Assembly: GCF_001894945.1 (NCBI RefSeq)
Contig: NZ_BCXE01000008.1
Coordinates: forward strand, 1-64,000
From: Rhodococcus ruber NBRC 15591
GTDB taxonomy: Bacteria; Actinomycetota; Actinomycetes; Mycobacteriales; Mycobacteriaceae
Length of the DNA: 64,000 bases
Reading direction: 5' to 3'
Shown: in pieces, positions 8,592-17,736 of the stretch
Layout: every line of letters begins with the position of its first letter
Position numbering within the stretch: position 1 is the stretch's first letter
Position numbers and translations under genes: made by a program
The notes under the pieces: model-generated
Databases searched by the model: none
Told to the model about the DNA's origin: nothing
What the model saw: only the letters and a program-made list of their open reading frames with translations

Positions 8592-10939
8592 CGCTCCGCC
8601 TTTCTGTTGGATACGTCGAGAGATTCGGCGAGCCGGACCCGCTCACCCACCGCGAGCAGCTGCGCCGCGAACTCCTCCCGTCGCTGCCGGATCTCGTCGC
8701 CTCCACGTTCCAGCAGCCCGCGGTTGGCGGCAAGCTGCAGCGCCGTCGCGAACAGTTCCGACGAGACCGACTCGGGCCCGAACAGCCGGCCCTGCAGCAG
8801 CATCTGCCGGCCGACCGCGACGCACTCGTCCAGGAACGTCTTGCGGTCGACCTGCAGGGCCGGGTCACGCCGGGCAAGGCGTTCGGCGACGACGAGCTGC
8901 GCGTCCAAGAAGGACCGCAGCGCGCGGTGCGCCATGAAGAACCCGGTTTCGAGCAGCGCGGTCAGCGCCAGCTCCACATCCGGCAGGGCGTCACGCCAGG
9001 ACGGCATCAGCAGGGCGATCTCGTCGCGCATGTCGGCCTCGAACCGGTCCCGGTCGGGGAAGAAGAACTCGAACTTGAGCAGGTCGCGCACCGCCTTGGC
9101 CTCCTCCCACGCCGCCCGCACCGGGTCGAGGCCGGGATTGGCGTGCGCGTGGAGGACCGCCAGCTCCATCAGGGCGCGGTTGACGAACCAGTGCACGCCG
9201 CTGTTGCGATAGAACGCGGCGACCAGGTGCTGCCCGGGCTGGATCGAGTAGACCGGCTCGTCCCCACCGGCGTAGGTGGTGACGACGCCGGCATCGCTCA
9301 GCGCGGACAGGACGTTCTCCAGGCCGCCCTCGACGTCGAGGACGTCGAGTTCGCCCTGCGGTATCCCGCGGGCGTCGATGTACCGGCGGACCGGTGCGAT
9401 GACCGCCCGCACCTCGTCGAGGGTCAGCGCCCGGTCCCGGACACCGAGCAGGGCGAGCGTGACCAGGCAGTTCACGGTGACCGGGGTGTGGCAGTTGATG
9501 CCCACGGCCACCTCGAACGCGACCTTCTGCAGCGCCTTGCGGCTGCGCTCGGTGTATTCGGTCTCGTCCGCGGCGGGTTCGCCGGACAGCTCCGGGTCCC
9601 CGCTCGCGGCGAGCTGCGAGCGCATCGACAGCGGTTCCCCGAACCGCACGTACACGTTGCCCGCGCGGCGGCGCTGGTTGCGCGCGTACCTCGCCAGCCA
9701 GGCCAGACCCTCGGGCTTCTTCTGGGCGCCGGTCTGTTCGGCCGCGACGGCCGCGACCTCGGCGAGCCCCTCGTAGGTGATGGAGACCGGCACGAGCATC
9801 GCGTCCTCCACCCGGCCGCCCCGGATCGCGTTCGCGACGTAGTTGAGCAGGCCGTAGCGGGGCGAGCGGAGTTTGCCGGTGCGGGTGCGGCCCCCCTCGA
9901 AGTACCACTCCAGGTTGAACCGCTTCGTCAGCAGATATGCGAAGTACTCCTCCAGCGCCGCCTTGTACACGGCGTCGTCACCGAAGCTGCGACGGATGAA
10001 CACGGTGCCGGTGCGCCGGGCGATCGGACCGATCGGCCAGAACGTCAGATTGGCGCCACCCATGAGGTGGTTCCGCGGGAAGTCGTTCCGGGCCAGCACG
10101 TCGCCGAGCACGAAGGCGTCCGCGTAGGACCGGTGCGACGGCAGGAACACCAGCGGGTAGCGGCGGTTGAGGTCGCGCAGACTCCGCAGCCCCGTTTCAT
10201 CGGCGTGCACGGTCCACGCCGCGGAGTGCAACGGCCGCATCATCTCGGTGAACAGGTCCGTCACCAGCCGGGACTGGACGGCGACGAGTTCCCCGAGCGC
10301 GGAGGTCGCGCGTGCCCGCACCTCCTCGGGCGCGATGTTGTGCTCGGTGCTGATCGCGTCGAGCCGGCGCCGGAACGACGCCGAATCCATGATCTGCTCC
10401 GCTACCAGCTTCGGCACCTTGTACCGGTCGCCGATGACGGCCCGCTCGGCGCGATCGAGACCCACCACCGCGCGGTGGGTCACGAACCGGGCGAACGACT
10501 CGGGTGCCGGATCGCCGTCCTCGGCGAGGTGCCGGGACCGCAACTCGCTCAGCCGTGCCGGCTCGGCGAGGACGATCCGGAATCGGTCGGGGGAACGCCC
10601 GACCAGCCACTTCTGCAGGAACCGGTTCGGATTGCGCGGGTTGGTCAGCGCCACGATGTCGGAGAACCGGACCCGCCGCTCGCCGTCGCGAGCCTCCGGC
10701 AACCACACCACGCCCACGGGCAGCACCAGGGGATCGTCGCCCCGGCCGACGAGATCCTGCGCGAGACGACGTGGGTCGAGGTCCATCTCCTCGACCGGCC
10801 CGTCCGCGCGGTACTCTGCCGGCACCTCGTCCGACCGCAGCCAGTGCGAGATCAACCTGCGCTCGATCGGTGTCGTCGTCTCGGTGAGAACCACCGTCGG
10901 GTGCCCGCCGATGTCCGAGTCCCGCCCGTTCGTGCTCAT
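8588..10939 (-). CDS. plsB2: Glycerol-3-phosphate 1-O-acyltransferase (PlsB2 type)
   Basis: A 783-residue protein of the large PlsB class. The catalytic HX4D box is HRSYAD (H269-D274), with downstream acyltransferase blocks including GGRTRTGK. The length matches mycobacterial PlsB2 (Rv2482c). It acylates sn-1 of glycerol-3-phosphate, the first step of phospholipid and triacylglycerol synthesis. The ATG at 10937-10939 has GGGGAG just upstream; a longer in-frame extension would run into the divergent promoter. It leads the operon plsB2-plsC/HAD-UPF0104. Confidence 0.93.
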   Translation of the reverse strand: MSTNGRDSDIGGHPTVVLTETTTPIERRLISHWLRSDEVPAEYRADGPVEEMDLDPRRLAQDLVGRGDDPLVLPVGVVWLPEARDGERRVRFSDIVALTNPRNPNRFLQKWLVGRSPDRFRIVLAEPARLSELRSRHLAEDGDPAPESFARFVTHRAVVGLDRAERAVIGDRYKVPKLVAEQIMDSASFRRRLDAISTEHNIAPEEVRARATSALGELVAVQSRLVTDLFTEMMRPLHSAAWTVHADETGLRSLRDLNRRYPLVFLPSHRSYADAFVLGDVLARNDFPRNHLMGGANLTFWPIGPIARRTGTVFIRRSFGDDAVYKAALEEYFAYLLTKRFNLEWYFEGGRTRTGKLRSPRYGLLNYVANAIRGGRVEDAMLVPVSITYEGLAEVAAVAAEQTGAQKKPEGLAWLARYARNQRRRAGNVYVRFGEPLSMRSQLAASGDPELSGEPAADETEYTERSRKALQKVAFEVAVGINCHTPVTVNCLVTLALLGVRDRALTLDEVRAVIAPVRRYIDARGIPQGELDVLDVEGGLENVLSALSDAGVVTTYAGGDEPVYSIQPGQHLVAAFYRNSGVHWFVNRALMELAVLHAHANPGLDPVRAAWEEAKAVRDLLKFEFFFPDRDRFEADMRDEIALLMPSWRDALPDVELALTALLETGFFMAHRALRSFLDAQLVVAERLARRDPALQVDRKTFLDECVAVGRQMLLQGRLFGPESVSSELFATALQLAANRGLLERGGDEIRQRREEFAAQLLAVGERVRLAESLDVSNRKAER

Positions 10940-11109
10940 GTCTCCCCATTCCCGGATAGTCCGAATGAAACGTACCGCGGATCGGCCGCCCGCTCCGGCG
11001 CAACCACACGAGAGACCTTCGGCACTTCTGCCGGCGCGCGATCCGGTCCACGCTGAGGCAAGGTGGGCAACGTACCGAAGTTCGACAGGCTTCATCGGGG
11101 AGGAACTCC

Positions 11110-12591
11110 GTGACCGGCACCGACCGATCCGAACCGGCGTACGCGGCGATCCGGGAGACCCACACCTCCGTGGTGTTCTTCGTCGGGGGCCGCGTGCACA
11201 AGCTCAAGAAGCCGCTCGACCTCGGGTTCCTCGACAACCGGACCCGGCAGGCGCGGGAGCGGGCCTGCCACCGTGAGGTCGAACTCAACCGGCGTCTCGC
11301 CCCCGACGTCTACCTCGGCGTCGCCGACGTGCACGGGCCCGACGGTCTGGTGTGCGAGCACCTCGTCGAGATGCGCCGGTTGCCCGACGACCGTCGCCTC
11401 GCCGCCCTGGTGCAGCGCGGCGAGCCCGTCGCCGCGGTCGTCACCGCCGTCGCGCGGCAGGTCGCCGCCCTGCACGCCGCGTCGCCGCACGAGCCGGCGA
11501 TCGACCAGTGTGCCACGGCGCAGTTCCTCGGCGGACTGTGGCGGGAGAGCCTGGATCACCTCGACCGGCTGCCCGTCGGGGCGGAGGCGACGGACCTGCT
11601 CACCGCGATCCGGGACATGGCCGGCCGCTATCTCGCGGGCCGCGAGCGGTTGCTCGACGAGCGGATCGCCGCGGGGCGCGCCGTCGACGGGCACGGGGAT
11701 CTGCTCGCCGACGACATCTTCTGCCTCGACGACGGCCCCCGGATCATCGACTGTCTCGAGTTCGACGACCGGTTGCGCTACGGCGACGCCGCTCTCGACA
11801 TCGCCTTCCTCGCGATGGACCTCGAACGGCTCGGCGGTGAGGCGGCGGCGCGGCAACTGCTGCCCGCCTACGCCGAGTTCTCTGCCGACGCGTTCCCGTC
11901 GTCGCTGATGCACCACTACATCGCGTACCGGGCCGTGGTCCGGGCGAAGGTCGCCGCGCTGCGGCACGAGCAGGGCGACGAGCACTCCCGGGGCAGCGCG
12001 CTCGCGCTGCTGGACCAGACCCGGCGCAACCTCGATCGGGGCCGCGTCCGGCTCGTCGTCGTCGGGGGTCTGTCCGCCACCGGCAAGACGACCGTGGCGC
12101 ACCTGGCGGGGCAGCACCTGGGCGCGACCGTGCTGCGCAGCGATGTGGTCCGAAAGGAACTGGCCGGTCTCGCCCCGACCGCCGATGCCACCGCCGCCGT
12201 CGGTGCCGGGCTCTACAGCGCCGCCCACACCGACGAGACCTACGACGAGCTGCTGCGCCGCGCCGCCGTCGCCCTCGGTCACGGCGAGTCGGTCGTCCTG
12301 GACGCGACGTGGCTCACCGAGCCCCGGCGGGAGGCGGCGCGGGCGGTCGCCGCCGCCGCGACCGCCGACCTCGTCGAGATCGAGTGCCGGGCGGACCCGG
12401 CGGTGCTGGTCCGCCGCATCGTGGCCCGGCGTGAGCGGGGCGGCGACGCGTCGGATGCCACGCCCGCGGTCCTGGACGACCAGCTCCACGTGCGCGACGA
12501 ATGGCCCACGGCGCGCGTCGTGGACACGAGCGGCGACAGCCTTCCCGACGGCGCGTGGCTCGAACGGGAACTCGGCCCCCGGCCGTGGTGA
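11110..12591 (+). CDS. Two-domain kinase: aminoglycoside phosphotransferase-like plus P-loop ATPase (Rv2004c-like)
   Basis: 493 residues. The N-terminal half resembles an aminoglycoside-phosphotransferase fold (catalytic-loop HGDLLADDIF at 195-204, then RIIDCLEFDD). The C-terminal half is a P-loop kinase (GGLSATGKT, 319-327) of the type seen in gluconate-kinase-like ATPases. The same fusion occurs in mycobacterial Rv2004c, a DosR-regulon gene. The GTG start has GGAGGA 6 nt upstream. It heads a block of stress-type genes and is divergent from plsB2. The phosphorylated substrate is unknown, and resistance activity should not be assumed from the fold. Confidence 0.82.
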   Translation: MTGTDRSEPAYAAIRETHTSVVFFVGGRVHKLKKPLDLGFLDNRTRQARERACHREVELNRRLAPDVYLGVADVHGPDGLVCEHLVEMRRLPDDRRLAALVQRGEPVAAVVTAVARQVAALHAASPHEPAIDQCATAQFLGGLWRESLDHLDRLPVGAEATDLLTAIRDMAGRYLAGRERLLDERIAAGRAVDGHGDLLADDIFCLDDGPRIIDCLEFDDRLRYGDAALDIAFLAMDLERLGGEAAARQLLPAYAEFSADAFPSSLMHHYIAYRAVVRAKVAALRHEQGDEHSRGSALALLDQTRRNLDRGRVRLVVVGGLSATGKTTVAHLAGQHLGATVLRSDVVRKELAGLAPTADATAAVGAGLYSAAHTDETYDELLRRAAVALGHGESVVLDATWLTEPRREAARAVAAAATADLVEIECRADPAVLVRRIVARRERGGDASDATPAVLDDQLHVRDEWPTARVVDTSGDSLPDGAWLERELGPRPW

Positions 12592-12643
12592 GGACAGGCT
12601 CGCATTGCTACCGCGACGGGTGGAATCGCCCTAGCCTGAGGGC

Positions 12644-13369
12644 ATGTCGACCGATCCCTCGCTCAGCCACGCCGACGTCGAACCGCATTCCGGCGGCATC
12701 TCGGCGAAACTGAACTGGCTGCGCGCCGGCGTCATGGGCGCGAACGACGGCATCGTCTCCACGGCCGGTCTCGTCGTCGGTGTCGCTGCCGCCACCACCG
12801 ACGAATCGACCATTCTCACAGCGGGTTTCGCCGGCCTCGCGGCGGGTGCGGTGTCGATGGCCCTGGGGGAGTACGTGTCGGTCAGCGCGCAGCGGGACAC
12901 CGAGCGGGCGCTGCTGCACAAGGAACGCCGCGAGCTCGAGGAGATGCCGGACGCCGAGCTCGAGGAGCTGACCGCGCTGCTCGAAGGCAAGGGGATGTCG
13001 AGGGTGACGGCGCGCACCGCGGCGAAGGAGATGACCGAGCGCGACGCGCTGTCTGCACACGCCGAGGTCGAACTCGGTATCGACCCCGGGGCGCTGGCGA
13101 ATCCGTGGGCCGCGGCGCTCTCGTCGGCGGTCGCGTTCACCGTCGGCGCACTCGTGCCGCTGCTCGTGATCGTGCTGCCGCCGGCGGACCTGCGGGTTCC
13201 CGTCACCTTCGTGTCGGTGCTCGTGGCGCTGGCCCTGACGGGCTCGGTCAGCGCGTGGCTCGGTGGGGCGCGGCGCGGGCGGGCGATGTCCCGCGTCGTG
13301 ATCGGCGGTGCGCTCGCGATGATCGTGACGTACGCGGTGGGTCTGGCATTCGGGACCGCGACGGCCTGA
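12644..13369 (+). CDS. VIT1/CCC1-family membrane transporter (iron/manganese)
   Basis: 241 residues with about five membrane helices. The first holds MGANDGIVSTAGLVVGVAAA and the second GAVSMALGEYVSVSAQRDTE, the diagnostic VIT/CCC1 motifs. An acidic, helical cytosolic segment (about 85-145) between helices 2 and 3 matches the metal-binding domain of the family. Members export or sequester Fe2+/Mn2+. It is co-directional with the upstream kinase and ends at a strong bidirectional hairpin. Confidence 0.88.
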   Translation: MSTDPSLSHADVEPHSGGISAKLNWLRAGVMGANDGIVSTAGLVVGVAAATTDESTILTAGFAGLAAGAVSMALGEYVSVSAQRDTERALLHKERRELEEMPDAELEELTALLEGKGMSRVTARTAAKEMTERDALSAHAEVELGIDPGALANPWAAALSSAVAFTVGALVPLLVIVLPPADLRVPVTFVSVLVALALTGSVSAWLGGARRGRAMSRVVIGGALAMIVTYAVGLAFGTATA

Positions 13370-13371
13370 GC

Positions 13372-13401
13372 CCGGTGCCGCCCCGGGACGGGCGGCACCG
13401 G
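13372..13401. terminator. Convergent terminator hairpin
   Basis: A perfect 12-bp stem (CCGGTGCCGCCC / GGGCGGCACCGG) with a 6-nt loop lies between the VIT gene stop (13369) and the stop of the convergent universal stress gene (13409). It can serve both directions. There is no strong T-tract, which is usual in this GC range. Confidence 0.75.
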
Positions 13402-13408
13402 ACGGTCG

Positions 13409-14302
13409 TCACTTCTTGCGGCTGATCATGATCGGGCAGGGCGCGTTGTGCAGCAGATTCTGGCTCACCGACCCGAGCAGCGCCCCGGTGAACTGGCTGC
13501 GACCGTGACTGCCCACCACGACGAGCTGCGCGTCCTCGAGCTGCCGCAGGATCACCTTGGCGACGGGACCCCGGTCCACGACGCGGCGGACCTCCACGTC
13601 GGGGAACTTCTCGTGCCAGCCGGCGAGAGTCTCGGCCAGGACCGCGGATTCGGACTCGCCCACCGCCTCCCAGTCCACCAGCGTCGCGACCGTGCCGACG
13701 CCGAGTGCCGCGTCGCCGATCCACGAGTGCACCGCAACCAGCGGTACACCGAACAGGGCTGCGTACTCGAAGGCGTGCCCGACCGCCGCCGTCGACAGCT
13801 CACTGCCGTCGACGCCGACGACGATGGGACGGGTGTCCGGCAACGGACGTTCGGTGTCGCCGCGCCACACCACCACCGGGCACGGGGCGTGGTTGGCCAC
13901 GCGCAGCACGGTCGAGCCGAGCAGGAAGTTCTCCACGGCGTTGGCGCCGGTGGCGCCCATCACCACGAGCCGGGCGTCCTCGGCGGCCTCGAGCAGGGAG
14001 TTGGCGGCGGGGCCCGGCCCCATGAAGCCCTGCACCTCGAGATCCGGATGGTCGGAGCGAATCACGTCGGTGACGCTCGCCAGGATCGCTTCGCCGTCCT
14101 CCCGGAGCTGGTCGACCATCTGCGACTGGATGAGCACCGCGGCCTCGCTGTAGAAGATCCCTTCACTGGGCAGCGAGTGCACCAGGTGCAGGGGCGCTCC
14201 CAGCCGCGCGGCGAGGGCGGCCGCCCACCGGGCCGCACTCGTGGCGACGGCGGAACCGTCCACGCCCGCTACGACGGCATTCCGGTTGGCAAGTGTGCTC
14301 AT
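13409..14302 (-). CDS. Universal stress protein, tandem UspA domains
   Basis: 297 residues with two UspA domains (about 8-150 and 160-297). Each keeps the ATP-binding signature: GATGANAVENFLLGST in domain 1 and GSHGRSQFTGALLGS in domain 2, with VVAGVDGS and VVGVDGS openings. The length and architecture match the ATP-binding mycobacterial USPs such as Rv2005c and Rv2623, which regulate growth under hypoxia. It lies 51 bp after the alcohol dehydrogenase on the same strand, so the two may share a transcript. Confidence 0.92.
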   Translation of the reverse strand: MSTLANRNAVVAGVDGSAVATSAARWAAALAARLGAPLHLVHSLPSEGIFYSEAAVLIQSQMVDQLREDGEAILASVTDVIRSDHPDLEVQGFMGPGPAANSLLEAAEDARLVVMGATGANAVENFLLGSTVLRVANHAPCPVVVWRGDTERPLPDTRPIVVGVDGSELSTAAVGHAFEYAALFGVPLVAVHSWIGDAALGVGTVATLVDWEAVGESESAVLAETLAGWHEKFPDVEVRRVVDRGPVAKVILRQLEDAQLVVVGSHGRSQFTGALLGSVSQNLLHNAPCPIMISRKK

Positions 14303-14353
14303 TCGTTCTCCTTCTCGGTGCGTTCTCCGCGCTCGAGGCGCAGGACGAGTGTT

Positions 14354-15364
14354 TCACGGAACCAGGACCGCCGCGCCGCCGAAACGGCCCGCGGACAGGT
14401 CCTCGAGCGCGCGGTCGGCCCGGTCGAGCCCGTACGCGGTGGTGGTGACGTGCAGGTGGTGTTCGTTCGCGAAGCCGAGGAATTCGCGTGCGTCGGAGCG
14501 GGTGTTGGCCGTGACGCTGCGCACCTGCCGTTCGCGGAACAGATGCTGCTGATAGTTCAGCGGCGGCACGTCGCTGAGGTGGATGCCGGCGACCGCGAGG
14601 GTGCCGCCGGCGTCCAGTGCGGCGAGCGCAGTGGGCACCAGTTCCCCGGCGGGGGCGAACAGGATCGCCGAGTTCAACGGCTCGGGCGGCGCGTCGTATG
14701 CGCCCTGTGCCGAGGCCGCACCGAGGTCCAGAGCGAGCCGCCGGGCGGTCTCGCCGCGGGTCATGACGTGTACGCGCGCACCCCGGGCCAGAGCGACCTG
14801 CGCGGCGAGGTGGGCGCTGCCGCCGAAGCCGTACAGACCGAGCACGCCGCCTTCCGGAACGTCGGCACGCTCCAGAGCCCGATAGCCGATGATGCCGGCG
14901 CACAGCAGCGGGGCGAGTTCGGCGTCCGAGTACCCGGACGGTAGGGGGAGGGCGAAAGCGGCAGGAACGGTGGCATATTCGGCGTATCCGCCGTCCGCGT
15001 CCCAGCCCGTGTAGGTGGAGTTCGGGCACAGGTTCTCGTCCCCGCGCAGGCAGTACCGGCACCGGCCGCACGTACTGCGCAGCCACGGGATGCCCACCCG
15101 GTCGCCGACCTGGTGCGTGCCGACGTCGCCGCCGACCACCTCGCCGACGATCTCGTGGCCGGGGACGACGTGCGGCCGGTGCACCGGCAGGTCACCCTCG
15201 CTCACGTGCAGGTCGGTCCGGCACACCCCGCACGCGAGGACTCGCACCAGCAGTTCCCCGGAAGCGGGTTCGGGGATCGGTTCCCGAACCGGCCGCAGCG
15301 GGTGTTCCGCCGCGGGCCGCGGCCGGTCGACCCGCCATGCCCGCATCTCTCCGTGGGTGCTCAC
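14354..15364 (-). CDS. Zinc-dependent alcohol dehydrogenase family protein (AdhA-like)
   Basis: 336 residues of the MDR type. The catalytic zinc region is [13 protein letters not shown] with GHEIVG, and the structural zinc lobe has the Cys cluster [15 protein letters not shown]. The nucleotide-binding motif [16 protein letters not shown] departs from the usual GxGxxG, as in mycobacterial AdhA (Rv1862). It interconverts an alcohol and an aldehyde; the substrate is unknown. It sits between a CYTH-CHAD gene and a USP gene on the same strand, with gaps of 84 and 51 bp. Confidence 0.88.
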   Translation of the reverse strand: MSTHGEMRAWRVDRPRPAAEHPLRPVREPIPEPASGELLVRVLACGVCRTDLHVSEGDLPVHRPHVVPGHEIVGEVVGGDVGTHQVGDRVGIPWLRSTCGRCRYCLRGDENLCPNSTYTGWDADGGYAEYATVPAAFALPLPSGYSDAELAPLLCAGIIGYRALERADVPEGGVLGLYGFGGSAHLAAQVALARGARVHVMTRGETARRLALDLGAASAQGAYDAPPEPLNSAILFAPAGELVPTALAALDAGGTLAVAGIHLSDVPPLNYQQHLFRERQVRSVTANTRSDAREFLGFANEHHLHVTTTAYGLDRADRALEDLSAGRFGGAAVLVP

Positions 15365-15448
15365 GGGCGTCTCCTTCCGTCGTCCGGGCTCAGCATGCCC
15401 CCTCGCGGCGGTGGTCGGCCAGGGGAGAAGGACCCGGACGCGGGTGGT

Positions 15449-16975
15449 TCACCTCCACAGGGGTTTCGATGCTCGCCGCGCCCGTTTCCAGGCACGTTCG
15501 AGGTGCGCGACCTGCTCCTCGCCGACCTCGAGTTCGCGCTGGTAGACGACCCCGAGACCGAAGCTCGACTCGGCGGTGTGCTCCTGCTCGGACACCATCT
15601 CGAGCAGGTGCTCGCGCGCGACCACCGAGTCCTGGAACTCGCCGAGCAGATCCTGGAAGTCGTCGAAGTGATCGAGGGCGCGTTCGGCGCGCTTGCGGTG
15701 CAGCGGCCGCAGCACCTCGATGGCGTAGCGCATCCGCTTGGCGCCCTTGCGGGCCCGATGGACGAGTTCGTCCCGCTCGGCGTGCGTCGCGGCCTCCCCG
15801 GCGTGACGCACCCGGCGCGAGACCGTCTTCGCGAGACGCGCGAGCGCGCGGTCGAGATCCTTCGGGCGGACCTGCCGTGCCTCCCGGCCGGCGCCGGACC
15901 CGACCGTCCCCGCCGCGAGCCCGTCGATCAGTGTGTCGAGCGCCTCGAGCAGAGCCGCGTAACGGTCCGAGTCGAGGGCGGCGACGGCCTCGAGTCGCGC
16001 CGCGTCCGACCGGGCGGAGAAGTACTCGTCGACGCGGGCGCGGATGGCCTCACGCTGCGCCTCCACGGGCACCTCCGCGATGCGGCCCACGAGGCGTTCC
16101 CACTGCACCTCCAGGTCCCGCGAGGGGCTGAGTTTCCTTCCCGTCCAACGCAGTTCTTCGACCAGGCCGTCGTCGATCGCGAACGTTCCCGCATACGTCT
16201 GCAGCGCGCTGCGGATCCGGCGCAGGGCCTTGCGCATGCTGTGGACGGAGTCCGGAGCGTCCCGGCGCACGCCGATCTCGGCGAGTTCGAGGGTGCGCAG
16301 CTCGCCGCGCAGGTAATCGCGCAGGTGTCCGGCCGGACCGGGCACCTGCTCCTCGGCCGGCAGCAGATCGGCCAGCGCCCGATGCAACTTGGAAGGACTC
16401 GGTGCCCGCGTGATTCCGGCTTCGGTCAGCCGCTCCTCGACGGCGTCGAGCAGCTCGGTGCCGCCCGACGCGAGCTCGACCTCGATCTCGCGCCATTGCT
16501 GCGGTTCGCTGCCCTCCTCCCGCGTCGCCGAGACGTCGTCGACGACGACTTCCGCGAGGACCCGGCCCTCCTCGTCGATCAGGCGATGGCGCCACCGCTG
16601 CGTGTTCAGCGCCGCCGCGAGCGTGACGGGACGCGCACGGCGCACCCCGCGCAACAGGGCGAGCAGTTCGGCCGGGGGCCGGTCGGTGTCGTCGCCCAGC
16701 GGGAAGCGCACCTCCGTCCGGGTGTCGGTGCCGGCGGGGAGCTTCGTGTGCCAGCCGGCGTCGTGCCCTCCCTCACGGCGGCGCAGGGTGATCCCGGCGC
16801 GCAGCAACCGCAGGTCGTCGGTGTCGTAGTACCGCGCGGACAGCTGCTGCAGTTCGGGTTCGGGGTGAGCGTCGACGCCGGGCAGACCCGACAGGTCCGG
16901 CAGCTGCTGCCCGTGCCCGACCGTGTACTTGCGTTCCGATTCCTCGACCGTGTCGATCCTGGGCGGCATGGTCAT
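15449..16975 (-). CDS. CYTH and CHAD domain protein (polyphosphate-related)
   Basis: 508 residues. The N-terminal CYTH domain (about 10-200) begins with EESERKYTV, the ExExK signature of triphosphate-tunnel enzymes. The C-terminal CHAD domain (about 215-490) is helical with conserved basic/His positions such as SVHSMRKALRRIRSAL and RKGAKRMRYAIEVL, which bind polyphosphate. Such fusions act on, or dock to, inorganic polyphosphate or triphosphates. Its place beside universal stress genes suits a stress-energy role, but the substrate is not proven. Confidence 0.88.
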   Translation of the reverse strand: MTMPPRIDTVEESERKYTVGHGQQLPDLSGLPGVDAHPEPELQQLSARYYDTDDLRLLRAGITLRRREGGHDAGWHTKLPAGTDTRTEVRFPLGDDTDRPPAELLALLRGVRRARPVTLAAALNTQRWRHRLIDEEGRVLAEVVVDDVSATREEGSEPQQWREIEVELASGGTELLDAVEERLTEAGITRAPSPSKLHRALADLLPAEEQVPGPAGHLRDYLRGELRTLELAEIGVRRDAPDSVHSMRKALRRIRSALQTYAGTFAIDDGLVEELRWTGRKLSPSRDLEVQWERLVGRIAEVPVEAQREAIRARVDEYFSARSDAARLEAVAALDSDRYAALLEALDTLIDGLAAGTVGSGAGREARQVRPKDLDRALARLAKTVSRRVRHAGEAATHAERDELVHRARKGAKRMRYAIEVLRPLHRKRAERALDHFDDFQDLLGEFQDSVVAREHLLEMVSEQEHTAESSFGLGVVYQRELEVGEEQVAHLERAWKRARRASKPLWR

Positions 16976-17202
16976 GCGTCCGACTCCTGTTCCGGCAGGT
17001 TCCCTGGTGTTCTCCGCGCGCGTCGGCGGCGTCCGTCAGACCACTCTGCCACCCGGTCGCCCCCCTGCGCCTGTCGCCGGCGATCGGCGCAGCGCCCCCG
17101 CCGCCGGACGCCGCTGCGGGGCCTGTGCGCGGGTCCTTCGACTCTGGCCGACCGCGTGCCCGCCGGGCGATCATCGAATAACCTGGGCCGGGGAGGACGC
17201 AG

Positions 17203-17736
17203 ATGAGGATTTTGGTCACGGCGGCGAGCAGGCACGGCTCGACCACGGAGATCGCCACGGCTCTCGCGGCCGCCCTGCGCGACAAGGGAGCGCGCGTCGA
17301 CGTCGTCGCCCCCGAGCAGGTCGACGCCGTGGACGGCTACGACGCGGTGGTCCTCGGCAGCGCCGTCTACCTCGGGCACTGGCTGCACCCCGCGAAGACC
17401 TTCGTCGATCGGCATGCCGGCGCCCTGCGGGAGCGCGCGGTCTTCCTGTTCTCCTCGGGCCCCATCGGCGATCAGGACCGGCCCGTGAACAGGCCGTACG
17501 ACGCGTCGCACGCGTCGGAGCGCACCGGCGCGCGGGAACACCGGATGTTCGCCGGGAAGCTGGATCCGGAGGTCCTCGGTGCCGGCGAACGCGTGGTCGC
17601 CCGCATGACCGGAGGGCGTACCGGGGACTTCCGGGACTGGGACGCGATCGGAAACTGGGCGGCGCAGATCGTCGAGTCCGTGGGGCGGCAGGCGGTCGAG
17701 TCGAGCGGCTGGGGGAGAGACAGCGATGGTCACTGA
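17203..17736 (+). CDS. Flavodoxin-domain protein (HemG-like)
   Basis: 177 residues of flavodoxin fold. The FMN phosphate loop is TAASRHGSTTEIA near the N terminus, followed by YDAVVLGSAVYLGHWL, typical of the menaquinone-dependent protoporphyrinogen oxidase (HemG)-like group. GGACGCAG precedes the ATG. The 3' end overlaps the next gene by 11 nt, so flavodoxin and nitroreductase are translationally coupled, suggesting a shared redox task. Protoporphyrinogen oxidase activity is not implied; actinobacteria commonly carry such homologues in stress loci. Confidence 0.82.
   Translation: MRILVTAASRHGSTTEIATALAAALRDKGARVDVVAPEQVDAVDGYDAVVLGSAVYLGHWLHPAKTFVDRHAGALRERAVFLFSSGPIGDQDRPVNRPYDASHASERTGAREHRMFAGKLDPEVLGAGERVVARMTGGRTGDFRDWDAIGNWAAQIVESVGRQAVESSGWGRDSDGH

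Noticed and set aside
7168-8877. Long upstream extension of the UPF0104 reading frame through the plsC and plsB2 genes
   Set aside because: The extension is arginine-rich shadow sequence antagonistic to the real plsC frame; the ATGA overlap at 7164-7167 is the natural start.
11010-11030. Possible DosR-like box (around GAGACCTTCGGCACT) upstream of the Rv2004c-like kinase
   Set aside because: Only about two thirds of positions agree with a loosely remembered consensus, which is within chance for GC-rich DNA.
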